Counted from the stretch's first letter, positions 42,330-51,721 are shown. The stretch: DNA of 64,000 nucleotides from Psychrobacillus sp048572895 (GCF_048572895.1 NZ_CP183878.1:3162001-3226000); one strand, 5' to 3'. The notes: generated from the sequence alone by a model not told the origin. Translations and numbers: made by a program.

Positions 42330-43669
42330 AAAATATCACCACCCTTTTCTGCATGTCGATCTTCTATTTCCTGTTCAACCGGATTTTTTCTAAACATACG
42401 AGTTAATACTACGATACTTCCGACACCAAGTACCAGATAAAGACCTGCAAATAAGATTAGCATTAAATCCACATGCGTACTGCTCGTTGCAGCATCTTCC
42501 ACCCGCATTATGCCTCTGAGAATCCACGGTTGTCTTCCGACTTCTGCAAGCCACCATCCAGCTTCAATCGCGAGTATCGATGCTGGTCCCCCTAAAACGA
42601 TGAGCAAGCGATACCACTTAGAGTCGACAAAGGTCCATTTTAGCTTTTTACCAAGCCAGTATAATCCCGAAAGTGCCACCATAAACATACCAATGGTCAC
42701 CATCGTATCGAATAGATAATGAATATATAATGGCGGTGTTTCATCCTCTGGGAACTGATCTAAACCAATTACTTCTGCTGTCGGGTTGAAATGCGCTAAA
42801 ATACTTAAAGCAAATGGAATTTCTATCGCATACTTTACTTCTCCATCATCTAAAATCCCATATAAAATAAGTGGTGCATTTTCCTCCGTCTCAAAATGCC
42901 ATTCAGCTGCCGCTAGTTTTTCAGGCTGATATTCCGCTAAATATTTTCCAGAGAAATCTCCAATAATGGCTGTTGCTATCGAGAATATTAATCCAACCTT
43001 CATCGTTAAGAATAATGCTTTTTTATGATAAATATGATTAGATCCTTTCAGCAAGCGGAAAGCTGCAATTGCTGCTAACACAAATGCGGAGGTCATATAC
43101 GCTGTCACCACCACATGTGCCACCTTTGTAGGCATGGCAGGATTGAACATTGCAAGTAGTGGGCTAATATTCACTAACTCCCCATTTAAAACATCAAACC
43201 CTTGTGGTGCATTCATAAACGCATTTACGATTGTGATAAAAACGGCAGAAAATGATGCCCCAATTGCCACTGGAATAAGTAATAGGAGATGTTTCTTTTG
43301 GTTCTCAAATCGATCCCAGGTGTATAAGTAAATCCCTAGAAAAATAGCTTCAAAAAAGAAGGCAAATGTCTCCATAAATAACGGAAGTGCAATAATATTC
43401 CCTGCTAGCTCCATAAAATTCGGCCACAGTAAAGAAAGCTGCATACCAATCGCCGTCCCAGTCACTACTCCTACAGCTACAGTAATTACGAATCCTCTTG
43501 CCCACCTACGCGCCAGTAATATGTAATGTTCATCATTCTTTTTAATACCTACCCACTGGGCAATCATAATCATTAAAGGAACACCAACACCAATAGTTGC
43601 GTAAATAATATGAAACGATAAGGTCAATTCGGTTAGTACGCGACTAAAAAATACGGATTCTTCGTTCAT
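42326..43669 (-). CDS. cydA: Cytochrome bd oxidase subunit I
   Basis: Heme-bearing, quinol-oxidising subunit, 447 residues. The N-terminus TELTLSFHIIYATIGVGVPL contains a heme b595/d-site His (~20); helix 5-region ARRWARGFVITVAVGVVTGTAIGMQLSLLWP and FMETFAFFFEAIFLGIYLY match the family. The Q-loop is short, the Bacillus/Geobacillus type rather than the long E. coli type. It reduces O2 at low tension. Preceded by a 31-residue peptide gene. Confidence 0.95.
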   Translation of the reverse strand: MNEESVFFSRVLTELTLSFHIIYATIGVGVPLMIMIAQWVGIKKNDEHYILLARRWARGFVITVAVGVVTGTAIGMQLSLLWPNFMELAGNIIALPLFMETFAFFFEAIFLGIYLYTWDRFENQKKHLLLLIPVAIGASFSAVFITIVNAFMNAPQGFDVLNGELVNISPLLAMFNPAMPTKVAHVVVTAYMTSAFVLAAIAAFRLLKGSNHIYHKKALFLTMKVGLIFSIATAIIGDFSGKYLAEYQPEKLAAAEWHFETEENAPLILYGILDDGEVKYAIEIPFALSILAHFNPTAEVIGLDQFPEDETPPLYIHYLFDTMVTIGMFMVALSGLYWLGKKLKWTFVDSKWYRLLIVLGGPASILAIEAGWWLAEVGRQPWILRGIMRVEDAATSSTHVDLMLILFAGLYLVLGVGSIVVLTRMFRKNPVEQEIEDRHAEKGGDIL

Positions 43670-43684
43670 TATTCTTCCCCCTTC

Positions 43685-43780
43685 CTATTTACCAAATATT
43701 CTACCCACAATTGATAGCATCATGATTCCTGCCACGACAAAAGCAAGCCACATTAAATACTTTTCTTGTTTCTTATACAT
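43685..43780 (-). CDS. 31-residue single-helix peptide upstream of cydA
   Basis: ATG at 43780 with AAAGGGGTGGA upstream, TAG at 43685, 15 bp before cydA. The peptide begins MYKKQEKYLMWLAFVVAGI and continues MMLSIVGRIFGK: a basic N-terminus, one membrane helix and a GRIFG end. Good ribosome site, tight spacing and a membrane segment support translation. It may be another small subunit or assembly peptide of the bd oxidase, in the manner of CydX/CydH/CydS, but I know of no described homologue. Function is inferred from position. Confidence 0.65.
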   Translation of the reverse strand: MYKKQEKYLMWLAFVVAGIMMLSIVGRIFGK

Positions 43781-43860
43781 GTACTCCACCCCTTTATCAT
43801 CATATTACCCAAAAATATAAATATTGAACTTTATTCTATAAGGCTTTTCCAAGAAATACA

Positions 43861-43893
43861 AAAAAAGCCCAACATATAAAATGCTGAGCTCTT
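43861..43893 (-). terminator. Terminator after dagK
   Basis: AGCTCAGCAT/ATGTTGGGCT (two wobble pairs) with a following T-run on the minus strand. Confidence 0.78.
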
Positions 43894-43895
43894 AC

Positions 43896-44807
43896 TTACG
43901 GTCTGTCCTCTTCTCGAATTTCATCGATTGGAACAAAGACCTCTATATGTCTATATAAATTTTGGAATGTTGCTGGGATAGTCCCGCCGTATTCTCCATC
44001 CAAGTTAAGGAGAACTTTATCATCAGACGTTACTTTAATATGTTTTGCTTTTTTATGAATAACATGCGGATCGGTCAAATGCTCTCCACGTAACGCTAAA
44101 GAAGCAACACGTATAAACTCGGCAATGTTTAACTTTTTTAGTATCAATAAAGAAAATAATCCGTCGTTAATACTTGAACTCGGAGCAAGCTTTTCAAATC
44201 CACCAACTGAATTCGTTAAACCAACTAAGAACATCATCACTTCGTCTTCAAATACTTCACCATCATATTCAATTCTAACCTTTGTTGCATTAATCGATGG
44301 TAGCATTTCAATACCTTTTAAATAATAGGCAAGCTGTCCAAGCATTGTTTTAAGTTTGCTTGGTACTTCATATGTAAGCTCCGTTATTCGGCCGCCACCT
44401 GCAATATTGATAAAATAGCGATTATTAACCAAGCCCACATCAACAGGGATTGTGTCTCCTTTAATAATAATCTCCACGGCTTTTTTTATGTCTCTTGGAA
44501 TATGAACAGCTCTGGCAAAGTCATTCGTCGTGCCCATTGGAATCAGTCCAATTTTAGGACGTTTCTCAAATTCACTTACACCTGCAACTACCTCATTAAG
44601 CGTCCCGTCTCCTCCAGAAGCAATAATGATATCAAAACCATTTTCTACCGCCTTCTTCGCTGCTTCTATAGCATCACCTTCAGCTGTGGTAGCATGACAG
44701 GACGTTTCATAACCAGCGATTTCTAAGCTTTCCAACACTTCTGGCAGATTTTTTTTAAATAACTCTCTTCCGGAAGTTGGGTTATAGATAATTCTTGCAC
44801 GTTTCAT
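43896..44807 (-). CDS. dagK: Diacylglycerol kinase
   Basis: Soluble DgkB/YerQ-type kinase that phosphorylates diacylglycerol from lipoteichoic acid synthesis, returning it as phosphatidic acid. 303 residues with YNPTSG, the nucleotide loop IIASGGDGTLNEVVAGV, LIPMGTTNDFARAV and the later SINDGLFSLLIL and LNLDGE. Position between gatB and rlmCD in B. subtilis is equivalent, here widened by cyd and other genes. Monocistronic. Confidence 0.94.
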   Translation of the reverse strand: MKRARIIYNPTSGRELFKKNLPEVLESLEIAGYETSCHATTAEGDAIEAAKKAVENGFDIIIASGGDGTLNEVVAGVSEFEKRPKIGLIPMGTTNDFARAVHIPRDIKKAVEIIIKGDTIPVDVGLVNNRYFINIAGGGRITELTYEVPSKLKTMLGQLAYYLKGIEMLPSINATKVRIEYDGEVFEDEVMMFLVGLTNSVGGFEKLAPSSSINDGLFSLLILKKLNIAEFIRVASLALRGEHLTDPHVIHKKAKHIKVTSDDKVLLNLDGEYGGTIPATFQNLYRHIEVFVPIDEIREEDRP

Positions 44808-44884
44808 ACTTATTTCCTTTCTGCTTCACAATACTTTCTTGTCATATAGACTTCATCACATCACCAAAAGTTTCATGCCACTAT

Positions 44885-44915
44885 TAAAAGAGTCGACTTC
44901 TGCCGACTCCTTTAA
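44885..44915 (-). terminator. Terminator after the thioredoxin-like gene
   Basis: GAGTCG/CGACTC arms with T-rich tail on the minus strand. Confidence 0.75.
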
Positions 44916-44933
44916 GGATTTGTTTTTGCTAAT

Positions 44934-45497
44934 TTATTTTTGTAGTGCTTGTAACCAATTATTACGAATATCTTCATATACAGCTAAATGAAATTCCTGA
45001 TTACTAACAAACTCATTGGTCATTTGTGCATAAAATTCTTTTTGTATTTCCTCAAATGTAGGGTCTTCTTTTTCAGGAAATTTTGCTCTACCATCCATAA
45101 CGAACTGTTGAACTTTCTCTGCACGTGGACCCCATTTAGAAATCACTTCACCGTCTTTATTTAACAACAAATAAACTGGAATTGAACGTCCGCCATTTGT
45201 CAAATACTGATCAATTAAATCTAAGTTTTCATCGCGATAAACAGCTCGAACTTCTACATTTGCAGCCTCTGCAATTTTACGTAAAATCGCATTGTTCATC
45301 ATTGCATCTCCACACCAGTCCTCTGTAATAACTAGTATATGTGGTGTTTTTTCCTTTAATACTTGAATGAATTCATCATCCACTGGCACATCAAATTTAT
45401 CGTAGATGCTGAAAGACTCTTCTTTTTTCGTAGTCATATCATCCATATATTGAGTTAGTGGTTTTGCATTTTCGAAATACTGTTGTTCTGTAGACAA
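44934..45497 (-). CDS. Thioredoxin-like protein with single Cys motif
   Basis: A 187-residue cytoplasmic protein with a thioredoxin fold at ~50-150. The active-site region is ITEDWCGDAMMNN: the first Cys is kept and the second is replaced, so it cannot act as a normal CxxC oxidoreductase. cis-Pro is in RSIPVYLLL. This WCGD subgroup is common in Bacilli and lacks an assigned role. AGGGGGC precedes the ATG. Monocistronic. Confidence 0.87.
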   Translation of the reverse strand: MSTEQQYFENAKPLTQYMDDMTTKKEESFSIYDKFDVPVDDEFIQVLKEKTPHILVITEDWCGDAMMNNAILRKIAEAANVEVRAVYRDENLDLIDQYLTNGGRSIPVYLLLNKDGEVISKWGPRAEKVQQFVMDGRAKFPEKEDPTFEEIQKEFYAQMTNEFVSNQEFHLAVYEDIRNNWLQALQK

Positions 45498-45579
45498 GTG
45501 AGTAGCCCCCTTTTTTCTAAGTATACTTCGTTTTCAATTCATATTCAAACAAGCAAGACTCATGATTATTTAATCTTTA

Positions 45580-46713
45580 TTATGGAGTGATATCCATATC
45601 TTGCAAATACATGGTTCGCTTGGCTCCTTCTCCATTCACTATTAGAGTACCATCTTCTGTAAATCGAGGTCGCACAAGTCGTTCACGTATGTTTTGGAAT
45701 GCCGGAAGCTCTCTAAGTTCATTTTCTTCTATTTGATATAATTTAACCGTAGTGCTTTCTTTAACAATAACCGATAATGCTACGTAGTCTTTATATACCG
45801 CGTATTCTGAAAATAATGGCGCCTTAAGTTCGTATAATTTTCCATCCTCTAAATCAATATAACCTAACTTCGAATTTTCATCCTCATTGATTAGTTCGGC
45901 AAATATTTTATTGTCCGTAAGAGTTACAAACGCTGCCATTTCGTAAGGAACTTCATATTCACCAATCAAAATATTCTGATGATAATCGTATAAATAAAAT
46001 CTTACGAGCTGTTCACCATCAATTTCTATTTCCTCTAGAACTACTAATAAGTTGTCTTGAACAGTTGCAAGGCTACTACTCCCATTACCGGTTAAGTCAT
46101 GAAGATCACGCTGTTTCATGGAGGGTAGATCTATTGCTCTATACCTTATAGAATTATCGATGTAGCCAATTAGGAGTGTGTCATCTTGGAGATGTATATC
46201 ACTAAGATGTATGTTAGATTGTTTTTTAACTTCATTGTTATTTCTATTTAGCACATTTAATGTACTGTTCGTGATATCCTCCCAAGCTACCCAGTTTTCA
46301 TTGACAGCAAACAAATGGATTCGAGATTCTTCCTTTGGAATAACGAGTATTTCTGTTTTTTTTGTTTCTACCGAATAGGAGTATATTCCATTCCAATCCG
46401 TATAAATAATTTCTTTACTATTGTCCACATAAATTGATCTTATTAACGAAGTGTATGGAGCTTCAGGAATTGTCACATCAACTAACTTCTCATCATAGAG
46501 TTGCTGGAGATCATCATCTAAATACGGAATCACCAAAAATAAAGAAAGGGATATAATTGCTAGACTAATTATAAGAGGTATTGATGGCAGCTTGAATTTT
46601 TTCTGTTTCATCCGCTTGGGTATTTCATGCATAATTTTATTTTTTTGCGCTTCCGTTAACGTAATATGACTTGGAATAGACTCATCTAAATGACGTTTAA
46701 TGTCTTCTCGCAT
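45580..46713 (-). CDS. Putative membrane anti-sigma factor
   Basis: A 377-residue protein encoded just after, and overlapping, an ECF sigma gene. The ATG at 46713 has GAGGAGG 9 nt upstream. A short cytoplasmic N-terminus (~1-45) is followed by one membrane helix (~48-66) and a large extracellular part rich in beta strands resembling a WD/beta-propeller (repeated D..G..Y..S units). The layout fits an anti-sigma factor sensing an extracellular signal. Family cannot be named more precisely. Confidence 0.72.
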   Translation of the reverse strand: MREDIKRHLDESIPSHITLTEAQKNKIMHEIPKRMKQKKFKLPSIPLIISLAIISLSLFLVIPYLDDDLQQLYDEKLVDVTIPEAPYTSLIRSIYVDNSKEIIYTDWNGIYSYSVETKKTEILVIPKEESRIHLFAVNENWVAWEDITNSTLNVLNRNNNEVKKQSNIHLSDIHLQDDTLLIGYIDNSIRYRAIDLPSMKQRDLHDLTGNGSSSLATVQDNLLVVLEEIEIDGEQLVRFYLYDYHQNILIGEYEVPYEMAAFVTLTDNKIFAELINEDENSKLGYIDLEDGKLYELKAPLFSEYAVYKDYVALSVIVKESTTVKLYQIEENELRELPAFQNIRERLVRPRFTEDGTLIVNGEGAKRTMYLQDMDITP

Positions 46714-47230
46714 GTTCAATCTCCTCCTCGTTTAATGTTAGACGCGCCGCATTTCGACCTCTCACTAATCTTGTCTTCACCGTGTTTGGAGAACATTGTA
46801 AAACTTCTCCTATTTCAAGAACTGATAACTCCGCATAATAATGAAGCCATAATACCTCTTTATATTTACTAGGTAATTCATTTATTTTTTTTGCAACATA
46901 TTCAGTTTGTTCTTTTTGTAATATCTCTTCTTCGGTGGTTTGCTTATTGGTTAATAGATTATTCACTAGATTAGAAAATTCCATTTTCCGGTAAGCCCAG
47001 CTTTTAAAATAGTTATGACACTCGTTGACGGTGATGCGATATAAGTATGTTTTGACACTTGAACGCCCTTCAAATTTTTCAAGGTTTATGTAATAGCGTA
47101 TAAATACTTCCTGGATGATATCCTCCGCCCTTGCCTCATCCTTTACAAAAGCATAAGCAAGTCGCGTGAGATAATGACCAAATTCATCCATAGCTTTTAT
47201 TAACAACTGGTCCTTTTCAAGCTTCTCCAA
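46697..47230 (-). CDS. ECF-type RNA polymerase sigma factor
   Basis: A 177-residue sigma-70 family protein. Region 2 has FVKDEARAEDIIQEVFIRYY, and region 4 LPSKYKEVLWLHYYAELSVLEIGEVLQCSPNTVKTRLVRGR. It overlaps the downstream membrane gene by 17 bp, the usual sigma/anti-sigma coupling. Likely controls envelope or stress genes; targets unknown. The upstream sequence could contain its own autoregulated promoter, but I could not identify a diagnostic AAC motif. Confidence 0.9.
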   Translation of the reverse strand: MEKLEKDQLLIKAMDEFGHYLTRLAYAFVKDEARAEDIIQEVFIRYYINLEKFEGRSSVKTYLYRITVNECHNYFKSWAYRKMEFSNLVNNLLTNKQTTEEEILQKEQTEYVAKKINELPSKYKEVLWLHYYAELSVLEIGEVLQCSPNTVKTRLVRGRNAARLTLNEEEIEHARRH

Positions 47231-47295
47231 ACTACCCCTCCTTCCTTGTTATCTGTTAGACAATGCTAGGTCCATGGTGGTTTCATTTTGCAATA

Positions 47296-47323
47296 AAAAA
47301 GACTGTCAATAAGACAGCCGTTT
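47296..47323 (-). terminator. Terminator after peptidase E
   Basis: GGCTGTC/GACAGTC stem with short loop and six T residues on the minus strand. Confidence 0.8.
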
Positions 47324-47953
47324 TTATACTATTGATTTTTTCTTTTCTTGGAATGAAATTACGTCATTCACGGTTTTATGTATTTCCCCATCTTTGTAAA
47401 AAATGGCACTTCCATCAGGAAGAGCATAAATACTACGGTCTGTGGAAAGCGCAAATAATTCTTCATCAGAAGCTTCGTTATAATGTACCTCCATACTAAA
47501 GTCTACTAATCCTAAACCTTTTATCACTAAGGACTCTGGGTAGTCATCGTCTTTTGTTAAAATACAATCCTCGCAAAATGCCAGAGCTCCTGCACTATAG
47601 CCAATTAACAACCCAGGATAGCTTCTAATACTCGAAGCAAGTTCTTTTTCTTCGATTATTTGAAGTAGTTTTTCCGGTTTTCCACCTACCAAATAAAGAG
47701 CATCACTATGATTTATCATAGATATCATTTCACTTCTGGATAGGTCTTCATGCAATAATTTAAGTGTAGCATTTGAAAAATTAGAGAAAATTTGTTCTAG
47801 ACTTTCCATCCAGCCATCATATTTTGAAACTTCCGTCGCAAAAGGAACTACTACAATATTTGCACTTGGTTTAATCTTCTTCGATAATTCTTCAAATACA
47901 TCATCCAACTCACCTTTTAAAACATGCCCACCACCAATAAAACATAGCTCCAC
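47324..47953 (-). CDS. Peptidase E / S51-like serine peptidase
   Basis: A 209-residue class I glutamine-amidotransferase-fold protein with the S51 nucleophile elbow LLIGYSAGALAF (Ser) and a later His in SMEVHYNE. N-terminus MELCFIGGGHVLKGELDD, and DALYLVGGKPEKL fits the family. S51 enzymes cleave N-terminal aspartyl dipeptides, although many Bacilli relatives are untested. Monocistronic; a long tandem repeat occupies the upstream spacer. Confidence 0.87.
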   Translation of the reverse strand: MELCFIGGGHVLKGELDDVFEELSKKIKPSANIVVVPFATEVSKYDGWMESLEQIFSNFSNATLKLLHEDLSRSEMISMINHSDALYLVGGKPEKLLQIIEEKELASSIRSYPGLLIGYSAGALAFCEDCILTKDDDYPESLVIKGLGLVDFSMEVHYNEASDEELFALSTDRSIYALPDGSAIFYKDGEIHKTVNDVISFQEKKKSIV

Positions 47954-48040
47954 TATATTCCCCCCATTACGTATGAATTAAAATATTCTTTCATCATAGC
48001 ATCAACATACATGGAAATAAATACTATCTCTTGAATATAG

Positions 48041-48745
48041 ATGAACGAGAGAGAATCAATCTTATACGAGAGCAATCTCCTGCTATACGAGAGCGATTCA
48101 CCCCCTTACGAGAGACACGATGAATTTTCTAGCTATACGAGAGAGAATCAATCTTATACGAGAGCGATCTCCTGCTATCCGAGAGCGATTCACCTACTTA
48201 CGAGAGACACATGAATTTTCTATGCAATACGAGAGAGAATTAATCTTATACGAGAGTAATCTCCTACTATACGAGAGCGATTCACCTATTTACGAGAGAC
48301 ACATGAATTTTCTATGCTATACGAGAGAGAATCAATCTTGTACGAGAGCAATCTCCTGCTATCCGAGAGCGATTCCCCCCCTTATGAGAGACACATGAAT
48401 TTTCTATGCTATACGAGAGAGAATCACCCTTATACGAGAGCAATCTCCTGCTATACGAGAGCGATTCACCCCCTTACGAGAGACACGATGAATTTTCTAG
48501 CTATACGAGAGAGAATCAATCTTATACGAGAGCGATCTCCTGCTATCCGAGAGCGATTCACCCCCTTACGAGAGACACATGAATTTTCTCTCTATACGAG
48601 AGAGAATCAATCTTATACGAGAGCGATCTCCTGCTATACGAGAGCGATTCACCCCCTTACGAGAGACACATGAATTTTCTATGCTATACGAGAGAGAATC
48701 ACCCTTATACGAGAGCAATCACATGCTATCCGAGAGAGAACCGCT
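48041..48745. repeat. 92-bp tandem repeat (about 7.5 units) with 21-bp internal period
   Basis: CGAGAG opens each unit at 48046, 48138, 48230, 48322, 48414, 48506, 48597 and 48689 (92 bp; one 91). Within a unit CGAGAG recurs after 21, 21 and 21 bp, then after 29 bp. Units are near identical, with variants (AGCAATC vs AGCGATC, CACGATG vs CACATG) that partly repeat every four units. It lies between the gatB terminator and peptidase E. Three overlapping open frames through it change phase at each 92-bp step and lack ribosome sites. Confidence 0.95.
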
Positions 48746-48771
48746 CTTATTCAAAAGAGAACGTCATACAA

Positions 48772-48803
48772 AAAAGGATGCCCGATTGTATTGGGCATCC
48801 TTG
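48772..48803 (-). terminator. Terminator of the gatCAB operon
   Basis: GGATGCCC/GGGCATCC arms and a T-run on the minus strand, just after gatB. Confidence 0.92.
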
Positions 48804-48807
48804 AGTA

Positions 48808-50235
48808 TTAACGTTTAGTGATTTCTTCGTTCAAGATTTTGTTAACAAGAGGCGGATTTGCTTGGCCTTTTGTTGCTTTCATGATTTGTCCAACTAGGAA
48901 GCCGATCGCGCGGTCTTTCCCGTTTTTGAAATCTTCGATAGATTGTGGATTTGCATCAAGTGTTGCTGTCACGATTTCGCGTAGTGCGCCTTCGTCAGAA
49001 ATTTGTACTAAGCCTTTAGCTTTTACGACTTCTGCAGCATCTCCACCGTTGTCAGCAAGCTCTTTAAATACTTTTTTCGCAATTTTTGATGAGATGGTAC
49101 CATCAGAAATCAGTTTAATCATTCCAGAAAGGTTAGCAGGAGTTAGCTCTATATCCTTCAATTCTTTTTGGTCTGCGTTTAGATATGCAGAAACCTCACC
49201 CATCATCCAGTTAGCAGATAGTTTTACGTCTGCCCCACCGGCAATAGTTGCTTCAAAGAAGTTAGCCATATCCTTAGACAATGTTAATACGTGAGCATCG
49301 TATGGAGATAAGCCTAGCTCTTCAATATAACGTTGTTTGCGAGCATCTGGTAGCTCTGGAATTTCTGAGCGTACACGTTCTAACCATGCATCATCAATTA
49401 CAAGATCCACTAAATCTGGCTCTGGGAAATAACGATAATCGTCCGTACCTTCTTTAACACGCATAAGAATCGTTTTACCAGTTTTCTCATCATAGCGACG
49501 AGTTTCTTGTTCAATGATTCCACCAGCAGATAATACTTCAGCTTGACGAATTTCTTCGTGCTCTAAGCCTCTGCGTACGAAATTGAACGAGTTTAAGTTT
49601 TTCAACTCTGTTTTTGTACCAAATTCTTCTTGACCATAAGGACGAATAGAAATATTCGCATCACAGCGTAAAGAACCTTCTTCCATTTTACAGTCTGAAA
49701 CATCTGTATATTGAATAATAGATTTTACTTTTTCCAAGTAAGCATAAGCTTCCTCAGGTGTACGAATATCTGGCTCTGAAACGATTTCTACTAGTGGAGT
49801 TCCTTGACGGTTAAAGTCAACTAATGAATATCCATCCGCATGTGAAAGTTTCCCAGCATCTTCTTCCATATGAAGACGAGTAATTCCGATACGTTTTTTC
49901 TCGCCGTTTACTTCAATTTCAACCCAACCATTTTTTCCGATTGGTTTATCAAATTGTGAAATTTGATATGCTTTCGGATTATCTGGATAGAAATAGTTTT
50001 TACGGTCAAATTTTGTATTTTGTTCGATTTCCATATTTAATGCAAGTGCTGCACGCATTGCGAAATCGACTACGTTTTTATTCAGTACAGGTAGTACTCC
50101 AGGGTATCCTAGATCTATTACTGTTGTATTTGTGTTTGGCTCAGCTCCAAAATGATTAGGTGCTGATGAAAAGATTTTAGAATTAGTTTTTAACTCTACA
50201 TGTACTTCTAATCCAATAACTGTTTCAAAGTTCAT
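48808..50235 (-). CDS. gatB: Asp-tRNA(Asn)/Glu-tRNA(Gln) amidotransferase subunit B
   Basis: tRNA-binding and kinase subunit of GatCAB, which converts mischarged Glu-tRNA(Gln) to Gln-tRNA(Gln) in Gram-positives. 475 residues. N-terminus FETVIGLEVHVELKTNSKIFSSAPNHFG; DLGYPGVLPVLN, RLHMEEDAGK, and the C-terminal YqeY-like tail ending LNEEITKR are diagnostic. GGAGGG precedes the ATG, 1 bp after gatA. Last gene of gatCAB. Confidence 0.97.
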   Translation of the reverse strand: MNFETVIGLEVHVELKTNSKIFSSAPNHFGAEPNTNTTVIDLGYPGVLPVLNKNVVDFAMRAALALNMEIEQNTKFDRKNYFYPDNPKAYQISQFDKPIGKNGWVEIEVNGEKKRIGITRLHMEEDAGKLSHADGYSLVDFNRQGTPLVEIVSEPDIRTPEEAYAYLEKVKSIIQYTDVSDCKMEEGSLRCDANISIRPYGQEEFGTKTELKNLNSFNFVRRGLEHEEIRQAEVLSAGGIIEQETRRYDEKTGKTILMRVKEGTDDYRYFPEPDLVDLVIDDAWLERVRSEIPELPDARKQRYIEELGLSPYDAHVLTLSKDMANFFEATIAGGADVKLSANWMMGEVSAYLNADQKELKDIELTPANLSGMIKLISDGTISSKIAKKVFKELADNGGDAAEVVKAKGLVQISDEGALREIVTATLDANPQSIEDFKNGKDRAIGFLVGQIMKATKGQANPPLVNKILNEEITKR

Positions 50236-50236
50236 A

Positions 50237-51700
50237 TTATTTTCCCTCCCAAATTTGAGGAGTTTGTTTATGGAAATCAGTAGCTTGCTCGTAAGTATGT
50301 GCTACGCGATAAATTGTTGACTCATCAAAATAATTTCCGATAATTTGTAACCCTAGCGGTAATCCATCTTCAAATCCACAAGGGATAGAAATTGCTGGCA
50401 CACCTGCAAGGTTAATTGGAATTGTTAAAATATCATTAGCATACATCGTCAATGGGTCTTCTACATTTTCTCCAATTTTGAATGCTGGAGTTGGTGCAGT
50501 TGGTCCAACAATTACATCATAATCCGCTAACACTTTATCGAAATCTTGTTTGATAAGTGTACGAACTTGCTGTGCTTTTTTGTAGTAAGCATCGTATGTT
50601 CCAGCGCTTAACGAATAAGTCCCAAGCATAATACGACGTTTAACTTCGTCACCAAATCCTTGTGCACGAGTTTCTTTATAAAGATCCAATAGGTTTTCAA
50701 CGTTTTCAGCACGGAAGCCATAACGTATTCCATCAAAACGAGAAAGGTTTGAAGAAGCCTCTGAAGATGAAAGAATATAATATGTAGCTAAAGCGTATTT
50801 AGAATGTGGTAATGAAACCTCTTCCCAAGTTGCTCCTTGTGCTTCTAATACTTTCAACGCGTCCATTATAGACCCACGAACTGCTTCACTTACACCTTCT
50901 CCTAAATATTCTTTAGGCACAGCAATACGAAGACCTTTAATGTCGCCAGTTAAAGCAGCTGCAAAGTTAGGAACTTCAATATCCGCGGAAGTAGAATCAT
51001 TCGCATCAACTCCAGAAATTGCTTCTAAAAGTAATGCATTGTCTTCTACGTTACGAGTAATCGGTCCAATTTGATCTAAAGAGGATGCAAACGCTACTAA
51101 ACCGAAACGTGAAACACGTCCGTATGTAGGTTTCATACCAACAACACCACAATAGGATGCTGGTTGACGAATAGATCCACCTGTATCTGACCCTAATGAG
51201 AAGGGTACTTCCCCAGCTGCTACCGCTGCTGCTGATGCACCCGAAGAACCTCCAGGAACACGGTCCAATGACCATGGGTTTTTAGTTGTTTTATATGCTG
51301 AATTTTCATTGGAAGACCCCATTGCAAATTCATCCATATTCAACTTTCCGATTGTAATCATTCCAGCTGCACGTAGCTTTTGCACAACCGTTGCATCATA
51401 AATAGGATTGAATCCTTGTAAAATTTTACTTGCACAAGTCGTTTCTAATCCTTCTGTTACGATATTATCCTTCACTCCGATTGGTAAACCAAATAATGGC
51501 CCACGTTCTTCAAAAGGGGTTTTTTCTAATTCTGTAGCTGTTTCTAGTGCTTTTTCTTTATTTAAAGCTAAGAAGGCTTCTACCTCGCCATCAAGTTTTT
51601 CTACACGTTCAAAAGCTTCGTTTGTCAAATCTACTAAAGAAACTTCTTTACTATGTACAAGCGCTTGTAGTTCTTTCGCTGATCGATTAAATAACGTCAT
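50237..51700 (-). CDS. gatA: Asp-tRNA(Asn)/Glu-tRNA(Gln) amidotransferase subunit A
   Basis: Amidase subunit that frees ammonia from glutamine. 487 residues with the amidase signature SLGSDTGGSIRQPASYCGVVGMKPTYGRVSRFG spanning ~150-185, including the catalytic Ser-cisSer-Lys triad (K in PIGVKDNI, Ser in GGSSGAS and GSDTGGS). It lies between gatC and gatB, with GGAGGG upstream of the ATG. Confidence 0.97.
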   Translation of the reverse strand: MTLFNRSAKELQALVHSKEVSLVDLTNEAFERVEKLDGEVEAFLALNKEKALETATELEKTPFEERGPLFGLPIGVKDNIVTEGLETTCASKILQGFNPIYDATVVQKLRAAGMITIGKLNMDEFAMGSSNENSAYKTTKNPWSLDRVPGGSSGASAAAVAAGEVPFSLGSDTGGSIRQPASYCGVVGMKPTYGRVSRFGLVAFASSLDQIGPITRNVEDNALLLEAISGVDANDSTSADIEVPNFAAALTGDIKGLRIAVPKEYLGEGVSEAVRGSIMDALKVLEAQGATWEEVSLPHSKYALATYYILSSSEASSNLSRFDGIRYGFRAENVENLLDLYKETRAQGFGDEVKRRIMLGTYSLSAGTYDAYYKKAQQVRTLIKQDFDKVLADYDVIVGPTAPTPAFKIGENVEDPLTMYANDILTIPINLAGVPAISIPCGFEDGLPLGLQIIGNYFDESTIYRVAHTYEQATDFHKQTPQIWEGK

Positions 51701-51721
51701 GATTTTCCCTCCTTACATCTA

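Noticed and set aside
48041..48745. CRISPR array
   Set aside because: Direct tandem units without unique spacers; internal variation is between repeats, and no cas genes are present.
48120..48818. Three overlapping plus-strand open frames encoding IRERxxx-type repeat peptides
   Set aside because: They cross the 92-bp tandem array, change phase at every unit because 92 is not a multiple of three, lack ribosome sites and run into the gatB end.
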